This document shows, in pieces, positions 1-8,680 of a stretch of 16,541 nt of DNA. A model generated the notes under the pieces. That model ran no database searches. It had not been told where the DNA came from and saw only the letters and a list, made by a program, of their open reading frames with translations. This DNA is from Deltaproteobacteria bacterium. GTDB lineage: Bacteria > Desulfobacterota_C > Deferrisomatia > Deferrisomatales > JACRMM01. Both the position numbers and the translations under genes were made by a program. Within the stretch, counting starts at the first letter, position 1. Each line of letters begins with the position of its first letter. Location: contig JACRCS010000187.1 of NCBI GenBank assembly GCA_016218905.1, forward strand, positions 1-16,541. The letters are read 5' to 3'.

Positions 1-591
1 AAGGAATCGGGGTTCCGGACCCAATCCTTCGCCCACTGGCTCGGCAAGGCCTTCTTCGGCAAAGACTCCCTCGACATCATCTTCCGCTCGGCCAACGGTT
101 ACGCCCGGGTGGATGATACCTGGTTCCGCCGGGCTGTCGAGCGGGAGGTCCTCGGGGTTCCGGTGCTGATCTGCCCGGCCGAGGAGATGATCTGGAGCAA
201 GTCGTTCATCATGGAGCGGGAGCGGTTCGACGGCGCCGACGTCGCGCATCTCCTTCTGAAGTGCGCCGACACCCTCGATTGGGACCACCTTCTCGACCTC
301 TTTCAGGAACACTGGCGGGTGCTCCTCGCCCACCTCGTCCTCTTCGGGTTCACCTATCCGTCGGAGAAGCACCGGATCCCGAATCGGGTGATGAGGGAGC
401 TACTCGGCCGCGTGGAGCGCGACGAGGGCGTCGACGGACGGGTCTGCCAGGGGACGCTCCTCTCACGCACGCAGTACCTCGTCGACGTGGACGAGTGGGG
501 CTTCCAGGACGCGAGGCTGCTCCCGCGCGGGGGGCTGACGAGGGAGGAGATCCAACTGTGGACGCGGGCGGGGGAGGAGGAGCATCCATAG
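1..591 (+). CDS. Nucleotidyltransferase-like protein, 5' truncated by the window edge
   Basis: The frame is open from base 1 to the TAG at 589-591 and gives 196 residues. Residues upstream of the GTG at 109 (for example HWLGKAFFGKDSLDIIF) look like genuine protein, so the real start lies outside the window and the GTG is internal. The pattern LDIIF, then VDDTWF, then PAEEMIWSKSFIMERERFDGADVAHL, is one I associate from memory with a nucleotidyltransferase-fold family of unknown substrate, often labelled nucleotidyltransferase or DUF2204-like. The Asp of LDIIF could be the third catalytic carboxylate of that fold. A later block, HWRVLLAHLVLFGFTYP, fits the same family. No signal peptide or membrane segment is visible in the part present. 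The gene converges on the secreted-protein gene, with an inverted repeat between the two stops. The substrate is unknown. Family assignment is moderate; that it is a real coding region is near certain. Confidence 0.8.
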   Translation, partial: KESGFRTQSFAHWLGKAFFGKDSLDIIFRSANGYARVDDTWFRRAVEREVLGVPVLICPAEEMIWSKSFIMERERFDGADVAHLLLKCADTLDWDHLLDLFQEHWRVLLAHLVLFGFTYPSEKHRIPNRVMRELLGRVERDEGVDGRVCQGTLLSRTQYLVDVDEWGFQDARLLPRGGLTREEIQLWTRAGEEEHP

Positions 592-595
592 ATGG

Positions 596-677
596 AGCTA
601 TTAGGTGTTAGCCGTTAGGAGAACGACATCCGTTCTGAGTGCATTCTCTAAGAGCTAATTGCTAATCGCTAATAGCT
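596..677. repeat. Inverted repeat of 7-bp units between convergent genes
   Basis: The right arm (655-677) is made of 7-mers of the form gctaatN: gctaatt, gctaatc, gctaata. The left arm (596-618) is their imperfect reverse complement, with 18 of 23 positions pairing. Between the arms lies a second perfect stem, agaacg (620-625) and cgttct (631-636), around the loop acatc. The element is much more AT-rich than its surroundings. The right arm contains the TAG stop (669-671) of the minus-strand secreted-protein gene. It may act as a bidirectional terminator-like structure or be a small repetitive element; it has no T-run. Confidence 0.75.
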
Positions 678-1256
678 GGTAGCGCTCTTCTTCTTCCCCT
701 TCCCCCCTTTCAGCTTCTTCGGCTTCGTCGCCAGGCCGTGGGCGCCCTGGAGGACCAGCCGGTAGACCTTCCTCCCGAGACCGTCGACTTCGGTACGCGC
801 CAGCAGGTCGTACTCGTCCTTGTGGTCCTTGCCCGTGTGCAGGTGGACCACCGGGCGGGTCTCGACGCGGGCCCACTCGTCGGGCCCTTTGAGCCTATCC
901 TTGAACGGAAGGGTGAGGTGCAGGAGCCGGCCCTTGGGGGCATCCATCTCGTGGACGCGGCAGTTGTGGCGGGCCCGAAAGGTGCACCGGAAACCCCGGG
1001 GGCCGGCGACGAGCCGGACCGAGGGCGTCCAGAGCTCCGGCAGCGACGGGTCCGGCCGCTCGGGCAGGAACTGCGTCTCCGTGGCCGGCGCGCGTCCGTC
1101 CCAGTCGATTTCCCACGTGAAGGAGTCGCTCGTCTCGCGGTAGGAGAGGGTGGTCATCTGCGAGAAGGCCGGCGGGGCGGCGAGGAGGCAGAAGAGAGCG
1201 AGGCCCGAAGCGAGCCTTCTCCTCGCCCCGGGCGTTTCAGTGCGCCGGACGATCAT
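669..1256 (-). CDS. Small secreted protein of unknown function, lysine-rich tail
   Basis: This is a 195-residue protein I do not recognise. The N-terminus is a typical Sec signal peptide: a basic region (RRTETPGARRR), then a hydrophobic core about residues 16-30, then a likely cleavage after APPAFS (residue 32). The mature part is about 160 residues with no further membrane segment. Cys91 and Cys99 could form a disulfide in the periplasm or outside the cell. The C-terminus is very basic (KPKKLKGGKGKKK, 178-190), possibly binding an anionic surface or nucleic acid. The ATG at 1254-1256 is supported by a G-rich ribosome binding site (aaaaaaggggggg) just upstream. The last codons, including the TAG, fall inside the 7-bp-unit repeat, so the tail may have been altered by the repeat. 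The gene lies downstream of paaK on the same strand, with two hairpins between. Confidence 0.7.
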   Translation of the reverse strand: MIVRRTETPGARRRLASGLALFCLLAAPPAFSQMTTLSYRETSDSFTWEIDWDGRAPATETQFLPERPDPSLPELWTPSVRLVAGPRGFRCTFRARHNCRVHEMDAPKGRLLHLTLPFKDRLKGPDEWARVETRPVVHLHTGKDHKDEYDLLARTEVDGLGRKVYRLVLQGAHGLATKPKKLKGGKGKKKSATSY

Positions 1257-1280
1257 TGTCCCCCCCTTTTTTCAGATGGG

Positions 1281-1305
1281 GGCGGCCCGGCTCAGCCGGG
1301 CCGCC
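1281..1305. terminator. GC-rich 10-bp hairpin before the secreted-protein gene
   Basis: A perfect stem ggcggcccgg / ccgggccgcc (1281-1290 and 1296-1305) surrounds the 5-nt loop ctcag. On the minus strand it sits between the paaK 3' hairpin and the ribosome binding site of the secreted-protein gene. There is no T-run on either strand, so classical rho-independent termination is doubtful. It could instead be a transcript-stabilising or attenuating stem. Confidence 0.45.
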
Positions 1306-1326
1306 AGAGGCTCTCTTACTTAGACT

Positions 1327-1353
1327 CCATCCGGAAAGGCATTTTCCGGATGG
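1327..1353 (-). terminator. 11-bp hairpin directly after paaK
   Basis: A perfect 11-bp stem, ccatccggaaa (1327-1337) and tttccggatgg (1343-1353), has a 5-nt loop and starts three bases past the paaK TAA. Its position suggests a terminator or 3'-end stabiliser for the paaK transcript. No uridine tract follows it on the minus strand, so its termination efficiency is uncertain. Confidence 0.5.
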
Positions 1354-1356
1354 TCC

Positions 1357-2658
1357 TTACTTGGGGCGTTCGTCGATGACCCGCTTCGCCTTGCCTTCGC
1401 TGCGCGCGATCGTACCGGCGGGGAGGATCTCGACGGGTGAGGTGATCCCGATCACGGCGTGGAGGCGGGCGGCGAGCTTCTTCCCGAGCTCCTCCACGGC
1501 CGCCTGGCCGCGACCGTACAGCTCCGCCTTGGCCTCGGCCTCGATCTTCATCGCGTCCAGGTGGCCCTTCTTGAACACGCGGATCTGGTAGATCGGCTCC
1601 ATCTCCGCGAACTCCATGATGACCGACTCCACCTGGCTCGGGAAGACGTTCACACCTCCGATGATGAGCATGTCGTCGGAGCGCCCGAGGATCTTGTCCA
1701 TGACGACGAGCGTGCGGCCGCACTCGCAACGGAGCCGCTTGATGCTCGTGATGTCCCGCGTCCGGTAGCGGAGCAGCGGCATGGCCCTGCGCTGGAGGGC
1801 GGTGAAGATGAGCTCGCCCTTCTCGCCTTCGGCCAGCGGCTCGAGCGTCGAAGGGTCGACGATCTCGGGGTAGCAGTGGTCCTCGTTCAAGTGGAGCCGG
1901 TACGCCTCGCACGAGAACCCCACGCCCGGGCCCATCATCTCCGTGAGGCCGTACGCCTCGTGGGCCGCGATCCCCATGCGGGCCTCGATCTCCTCACGCA
2001 TCTTCACCGTCCACGGCTCGGCGCCGAAGGACCCGACCCGCAGGGGGAACTTCCGCATGTCGATGCCCATCTGCTCGGCCTTCTCGACGATCGTCAGCGC
2101 GTACGTAGGCGTGCAGAAGAGGACCGTGGTGCCGAAGTCCTGCATGAGCATGATCTGGCGCTCGGTCATGCCCGAGCCGGTGGGGACGAGGCAGCAGCCG
2201 ATCTTCAGGGCGCCGTGCAGAAAACCCATGCCGCCGGTGAAGAGACCCATCCCGTAGGCGTTCTGGACGATGTCGGAGGAGCGGACTCCCTGGGCCCAGA
2301 GGGTGCGCGCCATGCACTCGCTCCACTGCTCCAGGTCGTCGGCCGTGTACGGGCCGGTGATCGGCTTGCCCGTGGTGCCGGAGGAAGCGTGGACCCGGAC
2401 GAGCTCGCTCATGGGTACCGCGCAGAGCCCGAAGGGGTAGTTGTCCCGCAGATCGGTCTTCACGGTAAATGGGAGGTGGCGGATGTCTTCCAGCGCGCGG
2501 ATGTCGGCGGGCGCCACGCCCGCTTCGTCCAGCTTCCGCTTGTAGAAGGGGATGCGCTCGTACACCCAGCGGACCGTCTCCTGCAGCTTCTCGAGCTGGA
2601 AGCGCCGCATCTCCTCGGGCGACATGGTCTCGAACTTCTCGCTCCAGAACTCCTTCAT
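1357..2658 (-). CDS. paaK: Phenylacetate-CoA ligase (AMP-forming), PaaK family
   Basis: This is a full-length 433-residue member of the PaaK branch of adenylate-forming enzymes, which convert phenylacetate or a related aryl acid plus ATP and CoA to the acyl-CoA. Visible motifs are the phosphate loop SSGTTGKP (92-99), the A5 motif YGLTE (236-240), YRTRD (298-302), GRSDDMLIIGGVNVFPSQVE (325-344), and the C-terminal adenylation lysine in ARSEGKAKRV (Lys423). CRCECG-like Cys311/Cys313 are typical of the family. The ATG at 2656-2658 follows ggaggag with good spacing, and the long in-frame extension beyond it only runs antisense to pyk. No other phenylacetate genes are in the window. The enzyme may therefore salvage aryl acids from amino acid breakdown, and the exact substrate is inferred. 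It is divergent from pyk and likely driven by the promoter at 2705-2733. Confidence 0.93.
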   Translation of the reverse strand: MKEFWSEKFETMSPEEMRRFQLEKLQETVRWVYERIPFYKRKLDEAGVAPADIRALEDIRHLPFTVKTDLRDNYPFGLCAVPMSELVRVHASSGTTGKPITGPYTADDLEQWSECMARTLWAQGVRSSDIVQNAYGMGLFTGGMGFLHGALKIGCCLVPTGSGMTERQIMLMQDFGTTVLFCTPTYALTIVEKAEQMGIDMRKFPLRVGSFGAEPWTVKMREEIEARMGIAAHEAYGLTEMMGPGVGFSCEAYRLHLNEDHCYPEIVDPSTLEPLAEGEKGELIFTALQRRAMPLLRYRTRDITSIKRLRCECGRTLVVMDKILGRSDDMLIIGGVNVFPSQVESVIMEFAEMEPIYQIRVFKKGHLDAMKIEAEAKAELYGRGQAAVEELGKKLAARLHAVIGITSPVEILPAGTIARSEGKAKRVIDERPK

Positions 2659-2704
2659 CGCTCTCCTCCCACAAGGTTTCGTGACGTTTGAAACCGAAGC
2701 ATCC

Positions 2705-2733
2705 CAAATAGCAAAACAAACCCAGTTTATCAA
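2705..2733 (-). promoter_or_regulatory. Candidate sigma-70 promoter for paaK
   Basis: On the minus strand TTGATA (2728-2733) and TATTTG (2705-2710) are separated by 17 bp. A TG one base upstream of the latter makes an extended -10 (TGCTATTTG). The box lies in the only AT-rich patch between paaK and pyk and predicts a leader of about 40 nt. The -35 matches consensus at 5 of 6 bases; the -10 is weak apart from the TG extension. Confidence 0.45.
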
Positions 2734-2744
2734 GGCCAACCAGA

Positions 2745-2759
2745 CGAACGGCCGGTTGG
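2745..2759. promoter_or_regulatory. Pseudo-palindrome upstream of paaK, possible operator
   Basis: The 15-bp site cgaac-ggccg-gttgg has arms of the form CNAAC N5 GTTNG, with 4 of 5 arm positions symmetric. It sits directly upstream of the paaK -35 box. The arms resemble, from memory, TetR-type operators described for phenylacetate-degradation repressors. No regulator gene is in the window, so assignment is tentative. Confidence 0.3.
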
Positions 2760-2802
2760 TTACGGGCCGATTGGACGCGCTGCGCCGCCGGAGGTAGGTT
2801 GG

Positions 2803-2816
2803 AGACGGCGCCGTCT
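2803..2816. promoter_or_regulatory. Perfect 14-bp palindrome in the pyk leader
   Basis: The sequence agacggcgccgtct is an exact palindrome 83 bp upstream of the pyk start codon. It lies just downstream of a poor promoter-like pair (TTGGAC at 2771-2776 and TAGGTT at 2795-2800, 18-bp spacer). Its position would suit an operator or a transcript hairpin controlling pyk. A chance GC palindrome cannot be excluded. Confidence 0.3.
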
Positions 2817-2898
2817 GTGCTCGCTCGAGCCCTGCCGGGCGCGCCTTCTCGCCGCATTTCCCCGCCCGATCCGGGCCGCGGCTCGACCGGAGGGCCAC

Positions 2899-4302
2899 GT
2901 GAGAAGAGCGAAGATTGTCTGCACGATCGGTCCGGCCAGCCGGGAGGCGGGGACGCTGAGCTCGCTGGTGTCGGCCGGCATGGACGTCGCCCGGCTCAAC
3001 ATGAGCCACGGCACCCGCGAGGAGCACGCGGAGGTTGCCGCCAGGGTGAGGGCCGCGGCCCGGGAGGCGGGCAGGTCCGTGGGGCTCCTCCTGGACCTGT
3101 CGGGACCCAAGATCCGCCTGGGCCGCCTGGAGAAGCCGGTCCTCCTCCACTCGGGAGACGAGATCACGCTCACCCCGGAGGATCGGGTCGGAGCCGGCGG
3201 GCTCCTTCCCGTCAACTACCCGCCGCTTCTCGAAGAGACGCGGCCCGGGGACCGAATCAGCCTCGCGGACGGCCTCGTCCTCCTGGAGGTCCTCGACACC
3301 GGCCGGCGCTCGGTTCGGGCGAGGGTGCTCGCCGGCGGAACCGTCTCGAGCCACAAGGGCGTGAGCCTGCCGGCCGGGGGAGCGCGCCTCCCGGCGCTCA
3401 CGGCCAAGGACGCCGAGGATCTGCGCTTCGGCCTGGCCGTCGGCGTCGACTGGGTCGCCCTCTCCTTCGTCCGCAGCGCGTCGGACGCCGAGGGACCCCG
3501 GAGGGTCATGGCGGAAGCGGGCAGGCGGGTGCCGCTCCTGGCGAAGATCGAGAAGCGGCAGGCGGTCGAGCAGGCCGACGCGATCCTGGACGCGTTCGAC
3601 GGGCTGATGGTGGCCCGGGGCGACCTGGGCGTCGAGGCGCCGCTGGAGGACATGCCGGGGATCCAGAAGGACCTGATCCGGCGGGCGAACGCGGCCGCGA
3701 AGCCCGTGATCACCGCGACCCAGATGCTCCTCTCCATGGTGGCGAGCCCCACGCCCACGCGGGCCGAGGTGACCGACGTCGCCAACGCCATCCTGGACGG
3801 TACCGACGCGGTGATGCTCTCGGAGGAGACGGCCCAGGGGCAGTATCCGGTCGAGGCGGTCCGGATCATGGCCACCGTGGCGGAGCGGGCCGAGGACCTG
3901 CGGGAACGCTGGAGCTTCCACTGGAAGGAGCCGGACGCCGCCACCGTCGCGGCCGCCATCGCCCGGGCGACGGCCCAGGTGGCCCGTGCGGTGGGCGCGC
4001 CCGTCATCGTCACCCCAACGACGAGCGGCTCGACCGCCCGCCTCGTCGCCTCCACCCGTCCGGCCGTTCCGGTCCTGGCGCTCTCCTCGATCGAGGCGAC
4101 GGTGCAGGCGCTGACGCTCTCGTGGGGCGTGGTGCCGCGCCTCCTCGAGCCGGTCCGCACGACCGATGCCCTCTTCGCCGTCTGCCGGGAGGAAGCGCTC
4201 CGGAGCGGTCTCGCGCGGCCGGGCGAGCGCATCGTCGTCACCGCGGGCCTCCCCCTGGAGGTCGCTGGGGGCACGAACCTGCTGCGGGTGTTGGAGCTCT
4301 AG
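2899..4302 (+). CDS. pyk: Pyruvate kinase, likely potassium-independent type
   Basis: This 467-residue protein transfers phosphate from phosphoenolpyruvate to ADP in the last step of glycolysis. It shows the TIM-barrel start KIVCTIGPAS (5-14), RLNMSHG with Arg32, Asn34 and Ser36, LLDLSGPKIR (64-73), the catalytic lysine block LLAKIEKR (Lys216, metal ligand Glu218), MVARGDLGVE (Asp242) and ITATQML (271-277). A C-terminal alpha/beta domain runs from about 345 to the end. Where potassium-dependent enzymes have TKGPE, this one has LSGPK. The Lys71 position corresponds to Glu117 of muscle enzyme, so a K+-independent enzyme is inferred. The GTG start follows ggaggg at 2889-2894. The gene is divergent from paaK, and its TAG shares CTAG with the stop of the convergent phosphorylase gene. 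Confidence 0.96.
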   Translation: MRRAKIVCTIGPASREAGTLSSLVSAGMDVARLNMSHGTREEHAEVAARVRAAAREAGRSVGLLLDLSGPKIRLGRLEKPVLLHSGDEITLTPEDRVGAGGLLPVNYPPLLEETRPGDRISLADGLVLLEVLDTGRRSVRARVLAGGTVSSHKGVSLPAGGARLPALTAKDAEDLRFGLAVGVDWVALSFVRSASDAEGPRRVMAEAGRRVPLLAKIEKRQAVEQADAILDAFDGLMVARGDLGVEAPLEDMPGIQKDLIRRANAAAKPVITATQMLLSMVASPTPTRAEVTDVANAILDGTDAVMLSEETAQGQYPVEAVRIMATVAERAEDLRERWSFHWKEPDAATVAAAIARATAQVARAVGAPVIVTPTTSGSTARLVASTRPAVPVLALSSIEATVQALTLSWGVVPRLLEPVRTTDALFAVCREEALRSGLARPGERIVVTAGLPLEVAGGTNLLRVLEL

Positions 4303-5078
4303 CAGGCGGCCAGGAACTCGAGGCAGAGGGCGGGGAGGGAGCCATAGGCCGAGCGCAGGGCCTCGGCCTCGGCGGGGGACTTCGCCTGCCAGAGCGAGCT
4401 CGCCAGCGGGAGGTCGCTCACGTACGTGAAGGCTGCGGCTTCCAGCCCGTGGTACGAGGCGCCCGCGAAGAAGGCCGAAAGCTCCATCTCCACGGCCGAG
4501 AAGCCGAGCTCCGCCAAGGCCCCGAGATTCTCCGGCGATTCGAAGGCGACGCTCCCCACCGTGAAGACGGCGCCGCTGCGTACGGCACATCCCTTCCCGC
4601 CCAGAAAGGCCCCCGCGCGTCGCGCGAGCTCCGTTCCGCAGGGAACCCGGGGCGCCGTCTCCGCCACCTCACGAAAGGAGCGCGTCAGGTACCGCGTGTA
4701 TCCTTCTCCGTCGGCCGCCTCGGTCGGCACGAAGAGATCTCCGAGGCAGTGCCCCGGGTCGAGGCCCCCCACCGCTACCGCGAAGAGCACCCGCCGGGCC
4801 GGTGTCAGCGAGAGGAACCCGAGGCAGTCCCCCACCCGGCTCGGGCCTACGCCCGTCAGGAGGACGGTCACGCGGCGGCCCTCCCGGATGCCCGTGAGGC
4901 CGCGATAGAAGAAGTCGGGCCGCAGCCACTTGGCGCTCCCGTCGAAGTGGCGTTCGAAGGACTTCAGGGGGACGAAGGGGCTCAGGACGACGTCTTCGGC
5001 CACGTCCTCCGGCCGGCAGCCGAAGACGACCCGCGTCACCTCCTCCGCCGTGCCGAGCTTGGGCGTGTTGGTCGGCAT
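4299..5078 (-). CDS. Nucleoside phosphorylase superfamily protein (PNP/UDP family)
   Basis: This 259-residue protein has the features of the purine/uridine phosphorylase and MTA/SAH nucleosidase fold. They are a phosphate or ribose loop LLTGVGPS (73-80), AVAVGGLDPG (100-109), the ribose-binding VEMELSAFF block (196-204), and YVSDLP (219-224), whose Asp222 would be the base-protonating residue. It should cleave a nucleoside glycosidic bond; the base and the choice between phosphate and water are not decidable here. No signal peptide is seen, so it is cytoplasmic. It starts 27 bp after the response regulator and is probably co-transcribed with the two-component genes. No strong Shine-Dalgarno precedes the ATG at 5076-5078, so translation may be coupled or weak. 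Its stop overlaps the pyk stop. Confidence 0.82.
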   Translation of the reverse strand: MPTNTPKLGTAEEVTRVVFGCRPEDVAEDVVLSPFVPLKSFERHFDGSAKWLRPDFFYRGLTGIREGRRVTVLLTGVGPSRVGDCLGFLSLTPARRVLFAVAVGGLDPGHCLGDLFVPTEAADGEGYTRYLTRSFREVAETAPRVPCGTELARRAGAFLGGKGCAVRSGAVFTVGSVAFESPENLGALAELGFSAVEMELSAFFAGASYHGLEAAAFTYVSDLPLASSLWQAKSPAEAEALRSAYGSLPALCLEFLAAC

Positions 5079-5105
5079 CAGCGGGCGGTCCGGTCGGCGG
5101 GGAGC

Positions 5106-6500
<1,395 letters not shown>

Positions 6501-8576
6501 CTACTCCCTCGCTTCCAACGCGGGCAGATCCACCACGAACCGGGCGCCCTCCCCCGGCGCCGACTGGACGTCGATCCGCCCCCCGTGCTGCTCGACGATG
6601 GAGTGGGCGATGGCGAGCCCCAGGCCCGTGCCCTCGCTCTTCGTCGTGAAGAAGGGGTTGAAGAGCTGAGCCAGGACGTCCGGCCCCATGCCGCGCCCGG
6701 TGTCCTCGACGGTGAAGCGCGCCCAGGGCCGGGTCTTGAGTCGCGCGAACTCGGAGCAGATGCGGATCTCCCCGCCGGGATCCGTCGCGTCCAAAGCGTT
6801 CAGCGCGAGGTTCAAGAAGAGCTGCTTCAACTTCTCCGGATCGCCCTGGATCTTTGGGTTCTGGCGCAGCTCGAAACGGAACCGCACCCCCTTCTTCCGG
6901 CACTGCTCGCGGAACGTGCCGTGCCACTCCAGCGCTTTCGCCGCCCTCATCGGCCGCGGCTCCACGGGCCGCGGGCGGGCGAAGTCGAGCATCCCCCGGA
7001 TCAGGGCCTCGAGCCGGTCGATCTCGCGCCCCATGTCACCGAGGAGGCTCCGCCCGGAGTCGGAGAGCGCTTCCTCCTCCCGTAGGATGTCGATCGAGAT
7101 GCCGAGCCCGGTCAGCGGGTTCCGGATCTCGTGGGCGACGCCGGCCGCCAGCTGGCCGATGGACGCCAGGCGGCCCATGCGCTGGATCTCGGCGTCGAGC
7201 CGCTTTCGTTCGGTCAGGTCCTGGAGGATGAGCGTGGCACCCGCCACCTCGCCCTCCCGGGTGGAGAACGTGCTCACGTGCACGTGCCGGGCGTCCAGCC
7301 CCGTTCCGAGGCTGACTTCGTGAGTCGTGAGCTCCTCCTCCCCCTGGAGGACCCGGCTCAGCCCCGCGAGGAAGCCCGGGTTCGAGAGGTAACGCTCGAT
7401 GGGATCCCCCAGCTCTTGGTCGAGCTTGAGCAGCCGCCGCGCGGACTGGTTGATCCAGAGGACGCGCCGCTGCGAGTCCAGGGCCACCACGCCGTTGGGG
7501 CTCCTGCCGAGGATGCGCTCGCGGAAGTCCCGCTCGCGTCGGATGACCTGCAGGAAGCGCGCGGCCTCGATCGCCTTGGCCGCCTGGGCCGCGAAGATTC
7601 CCAGGATCTCCTCGTGAACCTCCGTGAACGCTTCCTCCTCCGAGCCCTCGACGGCGAGGACGCCGACGACGCTGCCTTCGCTCAGCAGGGGCACGGCGAG
7701 GTGGCTGCGCCGGGTCGCGTAGCGAACGCCCGACGCCTTGCCGCTCCGGTCCGCAGCCCGCAAGGGGCTCCCGCTGCGGGCGACCCAACCGGGGATCCCG
7801 TAGCCGAGGGGGATCGTCTCCCTACCGGGAGGGGGCTCGGTTCCCGTCCACGCCTCGAGCTTGAGCGTCTCACCGTCCGCCTCCAGGAGATAGAGCAGCC
7901 CGCCCTCGGCCCCCGAGAGGCGTCGGGCCTCCGCGACCACCGTCCGGAGGAGCTCGCCGCTCTCCAGGGTGGAGGTCATCTCGCGACTGATCCGCTGGAG
8001 CGCGAGGAGTCCCTGGACCTTCGTCTCGCTCGTCTCGGCGAGGGCCCGCTTCTCGAGGAAGAGGCCGAGGGGCGCGCCGAGGAACTCCAGCGCCTCCACG
8101 TCGCCCGCTCCGATGGCCCGTCCCGAGGGACTGCGGTCGGCGACGATTTCCCCGAGCACGCAGCTTCCGGACCGCACCGGCACGAAGGCGCACCAGCTGC
8201 GCCCGAGCTGGCGGTTTCGGCGCCGGTCGAGCTCGCTCAGCGGCTCCTCGCCCTCCCGGCCCAGGACGATGGTCTTGCCGGCTTTGATGGCCCTCGTCTC
8301 GAGGCAGTCGTCTTGCCGCAAGTGGGGCCGAAACGGCGCGGCGGCTTCCCAACCGGGGACCTCCGCCGCGTCGAGCACCGCGGAGCCGGGCCGGTAGAGG
8401 TAGAGCACCACCCGGTCGAAGTCGAGCTCCGTGCGGACCGCTTCTGAAAACCCGCGCAGGACCGCCTCCTTGCCCGCCGGCGAGGTCGCGAGGTTCAACA
8501 CCTTCGCGAGGGTGGAGAGGGTCGCCGCCGGGTCCCTGCTGGAGGGCTCTTCGGCGGCTGGAACTTCTCGGGCCAT
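6501..8576 (-). CDS. Cytoplasmic sensor histidine kinase (GAF-GAF-PAS-HisKA-HATPase)
   Basis: This 691-residue kinase has no transmembrane segment, so it senses an internal signal. The domain order is a GAF-like domain about 35-175, a second GAF about 200-340 (AVPLLSEGSVVGVLAVEG at 294-311 is typical), a PAS domain about 350-455, HisKA with phospho-His482 in AAGVAHEIRNPL (477-488), and an HATPase domain. The HATPase has N box NLALNALDA (589-597), G1 DTGRGM (625-630), F box NPFFTT and G2 GTGLGLA (649-655). It abuts the NtrC-type regulator, making a cognate pair. The ATG at 8574-8576 lacks a clear Shine-Dalgarno, but no better upstream in-frame start exists. The ligand of the GAF domains is unknown; cyclic nucleotides, small metabolites or redox signals are all possible. 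The downstream nucleoside phosphorylase hints at nucleotide metabolism, but this is inference. Confidence 0.95.
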   Translation of the reverse strand: MAREVPAAEEPSSRDPAATLSTLAKVLNLATSPAGKEAVLRGFSEAVRTELDFDRVVLYLYRPGSAVLDAAEVPGWEAAAPFRPHLRQDDCLETRAIKAGKTIVLGREGEEPLSELDRRRNRQLGRSWCAFVPVRSGSCVLGEIVADRSPSGRAIGAGDVEALEFLGAPLGLFLEKRALAETSETKVQGLLALQRISREMTSTLESGELLRTVVAEARRLSGAEGGLLYLLEADGETLKLEAWTGTEPPPGRETIPLGYGIPGWVARSGSPLRAADRSGKASGVRYATRRSHLAVPLLSEGSVVGVLAVEGSEEEAFTEVHEEILGIFAAQAAKAIEAARFLQVIRRERDFRERILGRSPNGVVALDSQRRVLWINQSARRLLKLDQELGDPIERYLSNPGFLAGLSRVLQGEEELTTHEVSLGTGLDARHVHVSTFSTREGEVAGATLILQDLTERKRLDAEIQRMGRLASIGQLAAGVAHEIRNPLTGLGISIDILREEEALSDSGRSLLGDMGREIDRLEALIRGMLDFARPRPVEPRPMRAAKALEWHGTFREQCRKKGVRFRFELRQNPKIQGDPEKLKQLFLNLALNALDATDPGGEIRICSEFARLKTRPWARFTVEDTGRGMGPDVLAQLFNPFFTTKSEGTGLGLAIAHSIVEQHGGRIDVQSAPGEGARFVVDLPALEARE

Positions 8577-8617
8577 TGCGTCTAGTCCGGGGGGGAGACT
8601 GCGACCGGTGAATTTTT

Positions 8618-8647
8618 ACTCTAGCACACGCTCGGCCTGGCCCACAA
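8618..8647 (-). promoter_or_regulatory. Candidate promoter for the histidine kinase operon
   Basis: On the minus strand TTGTGG (8642-8647) and TAGAGT (8618-8623) are 18 bp apart, with TG one base before the -10 (TGCTAGAGT). It would give a leader of about 35 nt to the kinase ATG. The -10 matches 4 of 6 and the -35 is weak. It lies between the kinase start and the 10-bp-unit inverted repeat. Confidence 0.3.
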
Positions 8648-8680
8648 GCGGGGCTCCGGTGTGAACGAAAAAGCCGAAGT

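Noticed and set aside
1357..4590. A 1077-residue minus-strand open frame joining paaK to an N-terminal extension
   Set aside because: The part upstream of 2658 runs antisense to pyk and has low-complexity Arg/Gly-rich content; paaK has a good ATG and ribosome binding site at 2656-2658.
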